Assembly (NCBI RefSeq): GCF_014145325.1
Contig: NZ_JACHTF010000017.1
Span: 1-64,000 of the forward strand
DNA: 64,000 nt
Reading direction: 5' to 3'
Source: Marilutibacter spongiae
GTDB lineage: Bacteria > Pseudomonadota > Gammaproteobacteria > Xanthomonadales > Xanthomonadaceae
Each line of letters opens with the position of its first letter. Positions within the stretch are counted from its first letter, which is position 1. Under the pieces are notes generated by a model. The model did no database searches, was not told where the DNA came from, and saw only the letters and a list, made by a program, of their open reading frames with translations. Of this stretch, positions 1 to 8,268 are shown one piece after another. Made by a program: the position numbers and the translations under genes.

Positions 1-116
1 TCCCAAATTACATCGCTTGCATTTGCATGCATTTGAATTGACTTGGTTCCTGTTCGGACGTCTGCGATGGACAACTATCCACCCGCCAGACGGCCGCACA
101 AGTCACCTGCGCACAC

Positions 117-126
117 TGTCAAAGAT
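117..126 (-). promoter_or_regulatory. boxA-like antitermination element of rRNA leader
   Basis: The minus strand reads ATCTTTGACA, which resembles the boxA core (consensus TGCTCTTTAACA) that loads the Nus antitermination complex in rRNA leaders. It is followed leftward by leader sequence up to the window edge. Position and order (promoters, then boxA) fit an rRNA leader. Confidence 0.6.
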
Positions 127-188
127 CTTCGGAACCGGCCTCAGCGCCGCGTTCCGCCTCGTCACCAAAGTGCCCGAGGGAGCCGCAC

Positions 189-216
189 ATCTTACAGCAG
201 ATTTCAGGGCCGTCAA
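189..216 (-). promoter_or_regulatory. rRNA operon promoter, copy nearest the 16S gene
   Basis: Read on the minus strand this is TTGACG (-35, 211-216), a 16-bp spacer and TAAGAT (-10, 189-194), followed by a GC-rich discriminator of the kind seen at stringently controlled rRNA promoters. A nearly identical copy lies about 100 bp upstream, and a boxA-like leader element lies downstream at 117-126. Together these indicate transcription leftward into a 16S rRNA gene that begins outside the window. The rRNA gene itself is not visible, so its presence is inferred. Confidence 0.8.
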
Positions 217-287
217 CACCTTTCGAAACGACTTTTTCCCGAAACCCCCGCGCCGTTCATCCTACTCGTCCCGGCAGCGGGCCGCGC

Positions 288-315
288 ATCTTACAGCAAC
301 TCCCGGGACCGTCAA
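288..315 (-). promoter_or_regulatory. rRNA operon promoter, middle tandem copy
   Basis: The minus strand has TTGACG (310-315), a 16-bp spacer and TAAGAT (288-293), then the discriminator GCGCGG. Both hexamers and the spacer length are identical to the copy at 189-216. Tandem P1/P2 arrangement is normal for rRNA operons. Confidence 0.8.
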
Positions 316-382
316 CCGCTTCCCGACAACCGCCTCCAACACACCCCCGACGCCTTCACTCTTACCCGGCAGCGGGGCGCGC

Positions 383-411
383 ATTGTGCACACTCACAAA
401 CACTTTGGGAA
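383..411 (-). promoter_or_regulatory. degenerate third rRNA promoter copy with A-rich upstream tract
   Basis: The sequence downstream of CACAAT (minus strand, 383-388) matches the downstream flank of the middle promoter (ATGCGCG, then CCCGCTGCCGGG), so this looks like a third repeat of the promoter module. Its -35 position reads TTCCCA, a poor hexamer. An A-tract at about 413-421 (minus strand) sits where an UP element would lie. The copy may be weak, activator-dependent or decayed. Confidence 0.5.
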
Positions 412-500
412 GCTTTTTTTTCGCCCCGTCCCGGCGGACGGGCCTTGACCTTGCCGGTCGCCTGCCGGAAGGTCGCTCCACCCCCTGGTCGAGCCATCCC

Positions 501-977
501 ATGAACGCCTTTTCGCCGTCACTCCGTTTCCGCCCGGCGCTGCTGCTCTTGCTGCTGTGCTGCGCGTCGTTGCCCGGCTGCGCCAGCGGTGGCGGCCTGT
601 GGGTCGAGATCGCGGGCACGCGCTATGCGGTCGAAGTGGCGAACGACGACGCCGAGCGGGCCCGCGGCCTGATGTTCCGCGACGAGATGCCGGCCGACCA
701 CGGCATGCTCTTCATCCACGAGAGCGAGGCGATGCAGGCCTACTGGATGAAGAACACACGGATCGCGCTGGACATCCTGTACTTCGACGACGAGCGACGA
801 CTGGTCTCCCAGCAGCGCGACGTACCGCCCTGCTCGCTCGGCAATGGCTGTCCGCCCTACCCCAGCAGCGCGCCGGCGCGCTACGTGCTCGAGCTCAATG
901 CCGGCGAGGCAGCGCGACTGGGCCTGCGCGACGGCATGGAAATGGTCTTCGGGCCGGACATCCAGAAAGCGGACTGA
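501..977 (+). CDS. DUF192 family lipoprotein
   Basis: The 158-residue protein begins with a lipoprotein signal peptide: a basic start, a leucine run, and the lipobox LPGC with the acylated cysteine at residue 27. The mature part carries the DUF192 pattern: the sequence [13 protein letters not shown], a G-M-L-F strand, then [14 protein letters not shown] and a C-terminal VLELNAG segment. DUF192 proteins are small secreted or anchored domains of unknown function. An ATG at 384 in the same frame was not chosen because it would read through the rRNA promoter region and bury the signal peptide. The gene diverges from the rRNA promoters and converges with rubredoxin. Confidence 0.88.
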   Translation: MNAFSPSLRFRPALLLLLLCCASLPGCASGGGLWVEIAGTRYAVEVANDDAERARGLMFRDEMPADHGMLFIHESEAMQAYWMKNTRIALDILYFDDERRLVSQQRDVPPCSLGNGCPPYPSSAPARYVLELNAGEAARLGLRDGMEMVFGPDIQKAD

Positions 978-994
978 ACCGCTTTCCCGGGGCC

Positions 995-1186
995 TCAGGC
1001 CTCGACCATCTCGAAATCGTCCTTGGTCACGCCGCAATCGGGGCAGGTCCAGGTGTCGGGTACATCGGCCCAGCGCGTGCCGGGGGCGATGCCCTCTTCC
1101 GGCAAACCCTCGGCTTCGTCGTAGATGAAGCCGCAGACAACGCACATCCAGGTGCGGTAGGGCGCGGTCACTGCTGTGTCGGACAT
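995..1186 (-). CDS. rubredoxin
   Basis: A 63-residue protein with the two rubredoxin iron-binding knuckles, CVVCG near residue 15 and CPDCG near residue 48, which bind one Fe by four cysteines. It is an electron carrier of the cytoplasm, often serving alkane hydroxylases or oxygen and peroxide reduction; the partner is not encoded nearby. The start at MSDTAV leaves a normal short N-terminus. Longer upstream reading frames run into thiE on the other strand and are spurious. Confidence 0.95.
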   Translation of the reverse strand: MSDTAVTAPYRTWMCVVCGFIYDEAEGLPEEGIAPGTRWADVPDTWTCPDCGVTKDDFEMVEA

Positions 1187-1264
1187 GGGCGGATAATGGT
1201 CTGGAATGAAGTTCGTATTGTCCCATGTCCCACTTTGCGGGGCACGGGCAGGAGGAAGCCTCGC

Positions 1265-1924
1265 ATGAAACCGCCCTGGCCGGCGCACGGCCTGTATGCC
1301 ATCACACCTGACGAAATCGACAGTGCACGCCTGGTGTCCCGCGCGCAGGACGTACTGGATGCCGGCGCCGCCTGGCTGCAGTACCGCAACAAGACGGCCA
1401 GCGCCCGGGACCGGCGGGAACAGGCACTGGCGCTGCTGCCGCTGTGCCACGCGCGCGGCGTGCCACTGATCGTCAACGACGACTGGCGGCTGGCGGCGGA
1501 GATCGGCGCCGACGGCGTGCACCTGGGCGAGGACGACGGCGACATCGCCGCCGCGCGGGCCGCCCTGCCCGCGGACGCCCTGCTGGGCGCCTCGTGCTAC
1601 GACGACCTGGCCCTTGCGCGGCGCGCGGTCGCGGCGGGCGCCAGCTACGTGGCCTTCGGCGCGTTCTTCCCGTCGCCGACCAAGCCCGGCGCGCGCCGCG
1701 CCAGCCCCGCCCTGCTCGCGGCGGCGGCATCGCTGGGCGTGCCGCGAGTGGCCATCGGCGGCATCACCCCGGACAATGCCTCCTCCCTGGTCGACGCCGG
1801 GGCCGATCTCCTGGCGGTGATCAGCGGCGTGTTCGATGCGCCCGATCCGGCCGCGGCGGCCCGCGCCTATCGCGCCTGCTTCGACCGTACGCCTTCCCCG
1901 CTCCCCCACGGAACCACGCCATGA
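1265..1924 (+). CDS. thiE: thiamine-phosphate synthase
   Basis: Joins HMP pyrophosphate and thiazole phosphate to make thiamine monophosphate. The 219-residue TIM-barrel protein shows QYRNKTA for pyrophosphate contacts, the VHLGEDDGD segment with its metal-binding acidic residues, and [10 protein letters not shown] before the phosphate-binding GGI loop. A strong Shine-Dalgarno, GGAGGAAG, lies 5-12 bases before ATG 1265. The stop codon overlaps the hemL start (ATGA), so the two are probably translationally coupled. No TPP riboswitch is visible here, unlike thiC at 28659-30539. Confidence 0.95.
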   Translation: MKPPWPAHGLYAITPDEIDSARLVSRAQDVLDAGAAWLQYRNKTASARDRREQALALLPLCHARGVPLIVNDDWRLAAEIGADGVHLGEDDGDIAAARAALPADALLGASCYDDLALARRAVAAGASYVAFGAFFPSPTKPGARRASPALLAAAASLGVPRVAIGGITPDNASSLVDAGADLLAVISGVFDAPDPAAAARAYRACFDRTPSPLPHGTTP

Positions 1925-3207
1925 ACCAGAACCGCTCGCACGCCCTTTTCACCCGCGCCCAGGACCTGATCCCGGGCGGCGTCAATTCGCCGGTGCGCGC
2001 GTTCAAGTCGGTCGGTGGCGAGCCGTTCTTCGCGCAGCGCGCCGAGGGCGCCTACCTGTTCGACGTGGATGGCAACCGCTACATCGACTATGTCGGGTCC
2101 TGGGGCCCGATGGTCGCCGGCCATGCGCGCCCGGAGGTGCTCGCGGCGGTGGAAACGACCATGCGCGACGGACTCAGCTTCGGCGTGCCCAACGCGCTGG
2201 AAGTGGAGATGGCCGAAGCCATCACCCACATCGTGCCCAGCTGCGAGATGGTGCGCATGGTCAACTCGGGCACCGAGGCGACGCTGTCGGCGATCCGCGT
2301 CGCGCGCGGCGTCACCGGGCGCACGCGGATCGTGAAGTTCGAGGGCTGCTACCACGGGCATGGCGACAGCTTCCTGGTCAAGGCCGGCAGCGGCGTGATG
2401 ACGCTCGGCCTGCCCAACTCGCCGGGCGTTCCCGACGCGCTGGCGGACCTGACGACGACGATCCCCTACAACGATTTCGAGGCCGCCAGCGCGCTGTTCG
2501 AGGCGACCGGCGATGAGATCGCCGGCCTGATCATCGAGCCGATCGTCGGCAACGCCAACTGCATCCTGCCCCGCGACGGCTACCTGCAGCACCTGCGCGA
2601 GCTGTGCACGCGACACGGGGCATTGCTGATCTTCGACGAGGTCATGACCGGCTTCCGCGTGGCGCTGGGCGGCGCGCAGGCACGCTACGGCATCACCCCC
2701 GACCTGAGCACCTTCGGCAAGATCATCGGAGGCGGCATGCCGGTGGGGGCCTACGGCGGCAAGCGCGAGTACATGGCGCAGGTGGCGCCCAGCGGCCCGA
2801 TCTACCAGGCCGGCACGCTGAGCGGCAATCCCGTGGCCATGGCCGCCGGCCTGGCGACGCTGGCGCTGATCCGCGAGCCGGGCTTCCACGACGAACTCGA
2901 GCGGCGCACCCACCAGCTGTGCGATGGCCTGGAAGCAGCGGCGCGGGAAGCCAACGTCGCCTTCCACACCACGCGGGCGCCGGGCATGTTCGGGCTGTAC
3001 TTCCGCGAAGGTCCGGTCGAGACCTTCGAGGACGCCAAGGCGTCGGACGCCGCGAAGTTCAAGCGCTTCTTCCACGGCATGCTCGAGCGCGGCGTGTACC
3101 TCGCGCCGTCGGCCTTCGAAGCCGGCTTCATGTCCAGCGCGCACGGCGACGCCGAGATCGCGCACACGGTCAAGGCCGCGCGCTCGGTCTTCAGCGACAT
3201 GGGTTGA
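1921..3207 (+). CDS. hemL: glutamate-1-semialdehyde 2,1-aminomutase
   Basis: PLP enzyme making 5-aminolevulinate from glutamate-1-semialdehyde, the second step of the C5 tetrapyrrole pathway. The 428-residue length is standard. Visible features are NSGTEATL for cofactor phosphate binding, [10 protein letters not shown], and the Schiff-base lysine K267 in [17 protein letters not shown]. The start overlaps the thiE stop by four bases. The pairing puts thiamine and heme biosynthesis genes in one transcript. Confidence 0.96.
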   Translation: MNQNRSHALFTRAQDLIPGGVNSPVRAFKSVGGEPFFAQRAEGAYLFDVDGNRYIDYVGSWGPMVAGHARPEVLAAVETTMRDGLSFGVPNALEVEMAEAITHIVPSCEMVRMVNSGTEATLSAIRVARGVTGRTRIVKFEGCYHGHGDSFLVKAGSGVMTLGLPNSPGVPDALADLTTTIPYNDFEAASALFEATGDEIAGLIIEPIVGNANCILPRDGYLQHLRELCTRHGALLIFDEVMTGFRVALGGAQARYGITPDLSTFGKIIGGGMPVGAYGGKREYMAQVAPSGPIYQAGTLSGNPVAMAAGLATLALIREPGFHDELERRTHQLCDGLEAAAREANVAFHTTRAPGMFGLYFREGPVETFEDAKASDAAKFKRFFHGMLERGVYLAPSAFEAGFMSSAHGDAEIAHTVKAARSVFSDMG

Positions 3208-3237
3208 GGCCGGGCGCGCCCGACGCCGCCGCAGCGG

Positions 3238-4464
3238 TCAGGCGGCGGCGTAATCGCGCAGCGCCGCATGCAGGCGCTGCATGCCCTCGGCGACATCGGC
3301 GTCGCCGATGTTCAAGGCCGGCACGAAACGCAGTACGTCCGGCCCCGCTTGCAGCAACAGCAGGCCATGGGCGACGCACAGGTCCAGGATCGCGGCGGCC
3401 TTGCCGGCGTGGGCCGGTCGCAGGGGCGCACCGATCATCAGGCCACGCCCGCGGACCTCGCCGAACAGGCCCAGCTCCGCGTCGATGCGCGACAACGAGG
3501 CCCGGATCGCATCGGCCTGCCGCGACACGTTGGCGAGGATCGCGTCCGACGACAGCTCGCGCAGCACCACGCGCGCCACGGCGGCGGCCAGCGGGTTGCC
3601 GCCGAACGTGGTGCCGTGGGCACCGAAGGTAAGCGTCTCGCTGACGCGCGGACCGGCCAGCATCGCACCGATCGGCATGCCGCCGCCCAATGCCTTGGCC
3701 AGGGTCAGGACATCGGGCACGACGCCATAGCCTTCGCAGGCGAACAGGCGGCCGGTACGGCCCATGCCGCACTGGATCTCGTCGAGCATGAGCAGGGCGC
3801 CGTGGCGGTCGCACAGCGCGCGCAGGCCCTGCAGGAATGCCGTTGTCGCCGGCATCACTCCGCCCTCGCCCTGCACCGGCTCGACCAGCACCGCGCAGAC
3901 GTCGCCGGCGGCCATCGCGGCCTCGGCGGCGGCGAGGTCGTTGAAGTCGCAGTAGCGGAAGCCACCGGGCAGTGGCTCGAAGCCCTCCTGGTACTTGGGC
4001 TGCGCGGTCGCGGTCACGGTCGCCAGGGTGCGGCCGTGGAAGCTGCCCTTGAAGGTCAGGATGACACGGCGCTCGGGCGCCCGGCCCTCGCCGGTCGCCC
4101 ACTTGCGCGCGAGCTTGATCGCCGCTTCATTGGCCTCGGCGCCCGAGTTGCACAGGAACACGCGGCGTGCGAAGCCACTGGCCTCGACCAGGTCGCGCGC
4201 CAGCTCGAGCGGCGGCGCGCTGACGAAGACGTTGCTGGTGTGCCAGAGCCGCCCCGCCTGTGCGGTCAACGCCTCGACGAGTGCCGGGTGGGCATGGCCC
4301 AGCGCATTGACGGCGATGCCGCCGCCGAAGTCGACGTACTCGCGGCCGTCAAGGTCGTGGATGCGCGAACCCTGCCCGCGGTCGAGGACGATCCGGCGCG
4401 GGCGGTAGACCGGCACGTAGAAGTCGTCGGCGAGGGCGCAGAGGGCGTCGTTGGCGGTACTCAT
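3238..4464 (-). CDS. argD: acetylornithine aminotransferase family protein
   Basis: Class III PLP aminotransferase of 408 residues. Diagnostic stretches are FLCNSGAEANEAAIKLARKW, the segment MLDEIQCGMGRTG, and the PLP lysine in LTLAKALGGGMPIGAML. Sequence and length fit acetylornithine transaminase of arginine biosynthesis, which can also act in the lysine pathway as succinyl-DAP aminotransferase. The start MSTAND was chosen over a longer frame that would overlap the promoter region of the divergent potassium channel. It converges with hemL across only 30 bases. Confidence 0.88.
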   Translation of the reverse strand: MSTANDALCALADDFYVPVYRPRRIVLDRGQGSRIHDLDGREYVDFGGGIAVNALGHAHPALVEALTAQAGRLWHTSNVFVSAPPLELARDLVEASGFARRVFLCNSGAEANEAAIKLARKWATGEGRAPERRVILTFKGSFHGRTLATVTATAQPKYQEGFEPLPGGFRYCDFNDLAAAEAAMAAGDVCAVLVEPVQGEGGVMPATTAFLQGLRALCDRHGALLMLDEIQCGMGRTGRLFACEGYGVVPDVLTLAKALGGGMPIGAMLAGPRVSETLTFGAHGTTFGGNPLAAAVARVVLRELSSDAILANVSRQADAIRASLSRIDAELGLFGEVRGRGLMIGAPLRPAHAGKAAAILDLCVAHGLLLLQAGPDVLRFVPALNIGDADVAEGMQRLHAALRDYAAA

Positions 4465-4554
4465 GGTGTCGTGGGACCGGCGAAGGGATGGATGGAGGTG
4501 CATTCTCGCCGATTGGAGGGCCGAATGCGGCACAATCCGGGGCCGGAGGGTCCC

Positions 4555-5427
4555 ATGCGCCTGCTGTTCACGCCCCAACTCAATCCCGCGACCGAGACCG
4601 GCTGGCGCCGGCGCTGGTTCGACATCATCTACCGGCACGACACGCCGCCGTCGCGCAACTTCGACCTGCTGTTGATCTTCGCGATCTTCGCCAGCGTATT
4701 GGTGATCATGGTCGACAGCGTGCCGCACATCCATGCCCGGCATGCGAAGGCCATGTACCTGGTGGAGTGGGCGTTCACCCTGTTGTTCACCGCCGAGTAC
4801 GTGCTGCGGCTGGCGGTGGTGAGGCGACCGCTACGCTATGCCCTGAGTATCTGGGGCATCATCGACCTGCTGTCGATCCTGCCGACCTACCTGTCGCTGT
4901 TGCTCCCTGGCAGCCAGAGCCTGCTGGTGGTGCGGATCCTGCGCATCCTGCGGCTGTTCCGCATCCTCAAGCTCACGCAGTACGTCGAAGAAGGCGGCGT
5001 GCTGGTGAAGGCGCTGTGGCGTAGCCGGCGCAAGATCTTCGTGTTCATCTGCGCCATCCTCACCGTGGTGGTGATCTTCGGCGCGCTGATGTACATCATC
5101 GAAGGACCCGAGCATGGATTCGCCAGCATCCCGACCGGCATGTACTGGGCCATCGTGACGATGTCGACGGTGGGCTACGGCGACATCTCGCCTGAGACCG
5201 TGGTGGGCCGCTTCATCGCCTCGATCCTGATCCTGATCGGCTACAGCGTGATCGCCGTGCCCACCGGCATCTACACCGCCGAACTGGCCAGCAGCCTGCG
5301 CGAAGCCTCCGGCGGCGGCGACCATCACGATTCGCGCGGATGCCAGGAATGCGGGCTGGAGGGCCACGACCCCGACGCCCTGCACTGCCGCCACTGCGGC
5401 ACCCCCCTCCACGCCCCGATGGGGTGA
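4555..5427 (+). CDS. voltage-gated potassium channel with C-terminal zinc ribbon
   Basis: A 290-residue six-helix ion channel of the inner membrane. Helices are visible near residues 37-55 (S1), 66-90 (S2), 95-118 (S3), an arginine-spaced S4 (RILRILRLFRILK, 128-139), 161-182 (S5) and 219-243 (S6). The pore loop holds the potassium selectivity filter TVGYGD at 205-210. After S6 comes a short soluble tail with four cysteines (C263, C266, C278, C281) as CQEC and CRHC, a zinc-ribbon pattern. A Shine-Dalgarno (GGAGGG, 4545-4550) supports ATG 4555. The function as a potassium channel is secure; the role of the zinc ribbon is unknown. Confidence 0.92.
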   Translation: MRLLFTPQLNPATETGWRRRWFDIIYRHDTPPSRNFDLLLIFAIFASVLVIMVDSVPHIHARHAKAMYLVEWAFTLLFTAEYVLRLAVVRRPLRYALSIWGIIDLLSILPTYLSLLLPGSQSLLVVRILRILRLFRILKLTQYVEEGGVLVKALWRSRRKIFVFICAILTVVVIFGALMYIIEGPEHGFASIPTGMYWAIVTMSTVGYGDISPETVVGRFIASILILIGYSVIAVPTGIYTAELASSLREASGGGDHHDSRGCQECGLEGHDPDALHCRHCGTPLHAPMG

Positions 5428-5466
5428 GGCAAGACCGTTTGCGCGGCACTGCCGCGCGGTCTTGCC
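5428..5466. terminator. strong hairpin directly after the channel stop
   Basis: Directly after the stop codon, GGCAAGACCG pairs with CGGTCTTGCC, enclosing a second stem GCGCGGC/GCCGCGC. There is no T-run. It is also the first palindrome of the tandem repeat array, so it may act as a 3' end stabiliser or a rho-type end rather than an intrinsic terminator. Confidence 0.45.
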
Positions 5467-6205
5467 GAACGCCCAGCGCGCTGCGCTGGGCAGGGGGTTG
5501 CGTGGTGAGCGCGAAGCGCGAGCCCGCAACGGCCCCAGAGGCGAAGCCGATGGAAGACCGTTTGCGCGGCACTGCCGCGCGGTCTTGCCGAACGCCCAGC
5601 GCGCTGCGCTGGGCAGGGGGTTGCGTGGTGAGCGCGAAGCGCGAGCCCGCAACGGCTCCAGAGGCGAAGCCGATGGAAGACCGCTTGCGCGGCACAGCCG
5701 CGCGGTCTTGCCGAACGCCCAGCGCGCCGCGCTGGGCTGGGGTGAGGGGACGCGGCTTGCGAACCACCGGTTCGCGCGTCCACGAACGCCCGGGCGCTGG
5801 CGCCCGGGCCGGGGATAGAAACCAGCGCGAAGCGCGAGCCCGCAACGGCTCCAGAGGCGAAGCCGATGGGCGACCGCTTGCGCGGCACTGCCGCGCGGTC
5901 TTGCCGAACGCCCAGCGCGCTGCGCTGGGCCGGGGTGAGGGGGCGCGGCTTGCGAACCACCGGTTCGCGAGTCCACGAACGCCCGGGCGCTGGCGCCCGG
6001 GCCGGGGGTAGAAACCAGCGCGAAGCGCGAGCCCGCAACGGCTCCAGAGGCGAAGCCGATGGAAGACCGCTTGCGCGGCACTGCCGCGCGGTCTTGCCGA
6101 ACGCCCAGCGCGCTGCGCTGGGCAGGGGTGAGGGGGCGCGGCTTGCGAACCACCGGTTCGCGCGGCCACGAACGCCCGGGCGCTGGCGCCCGGGCCGGGG
6201 GTAGA
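5433..6205. repeat. tandem array of five palindrome-rich units (123 and 193 bp)
   Basis: Five head-to-tail units start at about 5433, 5556, 5679, 5872 and 6065. The first two are 123 bp; units three and four are 193 bp because they carry an extra block of about 70 bp; the fifth is cut after that block. Each unit contains a GACCG...CGGTC stem around GCGCGGC/GCCGCGC and a CCCAGCGC/GCGCTGGG stem. The extra block adds CCGGTTCG-type and CCCGGGCGC/GCGCCCGGG palindromes. Copies differ by only a few bases. Open frames crossing the array on both strands are repeat artefacts. No coding gene is seen between 5428 and 6911. Confidence 0.9.
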
Positions 6206-6221
6206 CTTACCAGCCTCGCCA

Positions 6222-6428
6222 AAAGCTGGATCCCAGCGTTCGCTGGGATGACGATTTGTGGGGTCGCCGGATGGGGGCGGCTGCGCCATCACCGTAGGGT
6301 GGGTAGAGCCAAAGGCGAAACCCACCGTCGCGAAATTTCGTGCAAGACGCATGATGGGTTTTGCTTCGCGCTACCCATCCTACGATCGCGCCCAAGCCGT
6401 CATCCCAGCGAACGCTGGGATCCAGCCT
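6222..6428. repeat. inverted repeat pair flanking an inner palindromic element
   Basis: A left arm (about 6222-6253, containing ATCCCAGCGTTCGCTGGGAT at 6230-6249) and an inverted right arm (about 6398-6428, ATCCCAGCGAACGCTGGGAT at 6402-6421) face each other. Each arm is itself palindromic and carries the flank AGCTGGATCC or its complement. Between them, 6294-6383 is a second imperfect palindrome. No transposase lies inside, so this resembles a small non-autonomous palindromic element. Confidence 0.75.
6294..6383. repeat. palindromic GTAGGGTGGGTAG intergenic element, full copy
   Basis: Begins GTAGGGTGGGTAGAGC and ends with the inverted GCTACCCATCCTAC, with GCGAAACCCAC facing GGGTTTTGCTTCGC inside. 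The whole could fold as one long hairpin. A partial copy starts at 6445 and a more diverged one at about 6724. Elements of this look are scattered between genes in many proteobacteria. Confidence 0.75.
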
Positions 6429-6444
6429 TTGCCATGTCGCCTTC

Positions 6445-6522
6445 GTAGGTGGGTAGAGCCAAAGGCGAAACCCACCGTCGCCGCTGCCGGCCACGACGCA
6501 CTATGGGCTTTGCTTCGCGCAG
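6445..6522. repeat. partial copy of the GTAGGTGGGTAG element
   Basis: Opens with GTAGGTGGGTAGAGCCAAAG and continues with GCGAAACCCACCGTCG as in the full copy at 6294. The second half, GGGCTTTGCTTCGCG, is recognisable but the closing inverted arm has decayed. Confidence 0.65.
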
Positions 6523-6583
6523 CCTTTCCTGCGGTGTTCGAAGCGGTCCCGTCGATTGACTGCGGAGGCGCGGCGCACGTCAG

Positions 6584-6640
6584 CCTCGCTCAATGCGCGA
6601 CCTTGCGCGGTGCAATGCGCTGCGCTTATTGCACCCTACG
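6584..6640. repeat. intergenic repeat, copy 1 (CTCGCTCAATGCGCGACC type)
   Basis: Begins CTCGCTCAATGCGCGACC and ends TTGCACCCTACG. A second copy with the same order of blocks occurs at 6784-6841. The GCGCGACCTTGCGCG core is itself partly palindromic. Confidence 0.65.
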
Positions 6641-6673
6641 AGTTATTGCCCCCTGCGAGCCTGCACCCATACC

Positions 6674-6705
6674 TAGCCCCGGGTGCGCTTCGCTTACCCG
6701 GGCTA
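6674..6705. repeat. short perfect-style palindrome TAGCCC...GGGCTA
   Basis: TAGCCCCGGGTGCGC faces GCTTACCCGGGCTA around a short TTC loop. This palindrome type recurs between genes of many gammaproteobacteria. It sits within the repeat patch before gloA. Confidence 0.6.
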
Positions 6706-6783
6706 CGTGAACTGCGACGTCGCCTCGGGTGGGTCGAGCCGGAGGGGGCACCCAGCATCGCTCACGACCACCACGCATGATCG

Positions 6784-6841
6784 GTCTCGCTCAGTGCGCG
6801 ACCTTGCGCGGCGCAATGCGTTTTGTTCATCGCACCCTACG
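6784..6841. repeat. intergenic repeat, copy 2 (CTCGCTCAGTGCGCGACC type)
   Basis: Direct second copy of the repeat at 6584-6640, with CTCGCTCAGTGCGCGACC, GCGGCGCAATGCG and a closing CGCACCCTACGG. The two copies are separated by about 145 bp that hold a different palindrome (6674-6705) and a diverged GGGTGGGTCGAGC fragment. Confidence 0.65.
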
Positions 6842-6911
6842 GATTCGCCGCGGCCACGGTCCCCCAGGCGCTGGCACCGGTCGTGGCAATGGAGCGAGCG
6901 CGTCGCGGCGG

Positions 6912-7331
6912 CTACCAGCTGCCGGTGTTGCCCATCGAGGCCCAGGGTTCGGCCGGCGCGAGGCTGGCGCCCTTCTGCAGGAGTTCGACCGAGATGCCGT
7001 CGGGCGAGCGCACGAAGGCCATGCGTCCATCGCGGGGTGGGCGGTTGATGGTGACGCCCATGTCCTGCAGGTGTTGGCAGGTCGCGTAGATGTCGTCGAC
7101 GGCAAAGGCCAGGTGGCCGAAATTGCGGCCGCCGGTATAAGCCTCGTCGTCGTGGTTCCAGGTCAGCTCGACCTCGGCCTCCGGATTCTCCGGCGCCCCC
7201 AGGTAGACCAGGGTGAAGCGACCTTCGGGATAGTCCTTGCGGCGGTTCTCGACCAGGCCGAGGCCCTCGCAGAAGAACTTCATCGACGCGTCGAGGTCGC
7301 GGACGCGGACCATGGTGTGCAGGTATTTCAT
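6912..7331 (-). CDS. gloA: lactoylglutathione lyase (glyoxalase I)
   Basis: Converts the glutathione hemithioacetal of methylglyoxal to S-lactoylglutathione. The 139-residue single-domain protein has the four metal ligands expected of bacterial glyoxalase I: His5 in MKYLHTMVR, Glu in EVELTWNH, His in NFGHLAFAV and Glu in [10 protein letters not shown]. The conserved DLDASMKFF and LGL segments are present. The start MKYLHT was preferred over a longer frame because family members begin here. The next gene in the same direction, an SDR enzyme, ends 46 bp upstream. Confidence 0.94.
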   Translation of the reverse strand: MKYLHTMVRVRDLDASMKFFCEGLGLVENRRKDYPEGRFTLVYLGAPENPEAEVELTWNHDDEAYTGGRNFGHLAFAVDDIYATCQHLQDMGVTINRPPRDGRMAFVRSPDGISVELLQKGASLAPAEPWASMGNTGSW

Positions 7332-7377
7332 GGGGAAGGGTGGACTCCTTGCAGGGGCGCGCGGGTGGCGCGCCGGG

Positions 7378-8193
7378 TCAGTCGAGGAACAGGTCGGGCA
7401 GCAACGGCTTGGCGGGGTCGACCGCATACGCGTCGAAGTCCTCGACGCCGGCCTCGGCCAGTACTTCGTCGTCGATCAGGAAGCGGCCGCTGAAACCTTC
7501 GGCCGGGCGCGTCAGCACCGCATGGGCGGCATCGCCCATGATGGCCGGCGTTCGGGCGTTCGCGGTGTCGACGCCGGGGATCATGTTGAGCGCATCGGTG
7601 GCGATCAGCGTGCGCGGCCACAGGGCGTTGATCGCCACCCCGCGCGGACCGAATTCCGCCGCCAGGCCCAGGGTGACGAAGCTCATGCCCATCTTCGCCA
7701 GGGTGTAGGCGGTGTGGGGTCCCCACCACTTGGGGTCGAGCGACGGCGGCGGGGCCAGCGTCAGGACGTGCGGGTTGGGCGCCTCGAGCAGGTGCGGCAG
7801 GCAGGCCTGCGCGCACAGGAAACTGCCGCGGGCGTTGACCTCCTGCATCAGGTCGAAGCGCTTCATCGGGGTGTCGAGCGCACCGCGCAGCCAGATCGCG
7901 CTCGCGTTGTTGACCAGGATGTCCACGCCGCCGAAGGCGTCGACCGTGGCGGCGACCGCCGCGCGCACCTGGTCTTCCTCGCGGATGTCGCACTGCAGGG
8001 CGAGCGCCTGGCCGCCGGCGGCCTCGACCTCCGCCGCCACGCTGTGGATGGTGCCCGGCAGCTTGGGGTTGGGCACGCCGGACTTGGCCACGACGGCGAT
8101 GTTGGCGCCGTCGCGGGCGGCGCGCAGGGCGATGGCACGGCCGATGCCGCGCGATGCGCCGGTGATGAACAGGGTCTTTCCGCTCAGGCTCAT
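7378..8193 (-). CDS. SDR family oxidoreductase (HSDL2-like)
   Basis: A 271-residue short-chain dehydrogenase. The N-terminal Rossmann motif [10 protein letters not shown] binds NAD(P), NNAS is present, and the catalytic YxxxK appears as [10 protein letters not shown] with a serine upstream in LAPPPSLDP. The [11 protein letters not shown] segment resembles the HSDL2-like branch, whose substrate in bacteria is not defined. MSLSGKT was taken as the start because the upstream in-frame sequence has no homology-like features. It probably shares a transcript with gloA. Confidence 0.88.
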   Translation of the reverse strand: MSLSGKTLFITGASRGIGRAIALRAARDGANIAVVAKSGVPNPKLPGTIHSVAAEVEAAGGQALALQCDIREEDQVRAAVAATVDAFGGVDILVNNASAIWLRGALDTPMKRFDLMQEVNARGSFLCAQACLPHLLEAPNPHVLTLAPPPSLDPKWWGPHTAYTLAKMGMSFVTLGLAAEFGPRGVAINALWPRTLIATDALNMIPGVDTANARTPAIMGDAAHAVLTRPAEGFSGRFLIDDEVLAEAGVEDFDAYAVDPAKPLLPDLFLD

Positions 8194-8268
8194 TGGGAGT
8201 GACGATTGTGGGGTGAATGGACTGAAGGGTATCGCGGGACGCCAGGAAGGCATCTCGACGCGCTGGCT

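Noticed and set aside
17-504. Two overlapping plus-strand open frames (143 and 153 codons) at the left edge
   Set aside because: They run through the tandem rRNA promoters, have no Shine-Dalgarno and encode low-complexity Pro/Arg/Ser-rich sequence.
5433-6205. CRISPR-like regular repeats
   Set aside because: Units are 123 or 193 bp with no short constant repeat separated by unique spacers, and no cas genes are present.
4831-6352. Long minus-strand frames of 379 and 463 codons with repeated peptide units
   Set aside because: They are translations of the tandem DNA repeats and antisense of the channel gene; the protein repeats match the DNA unit length and occur in several frames.
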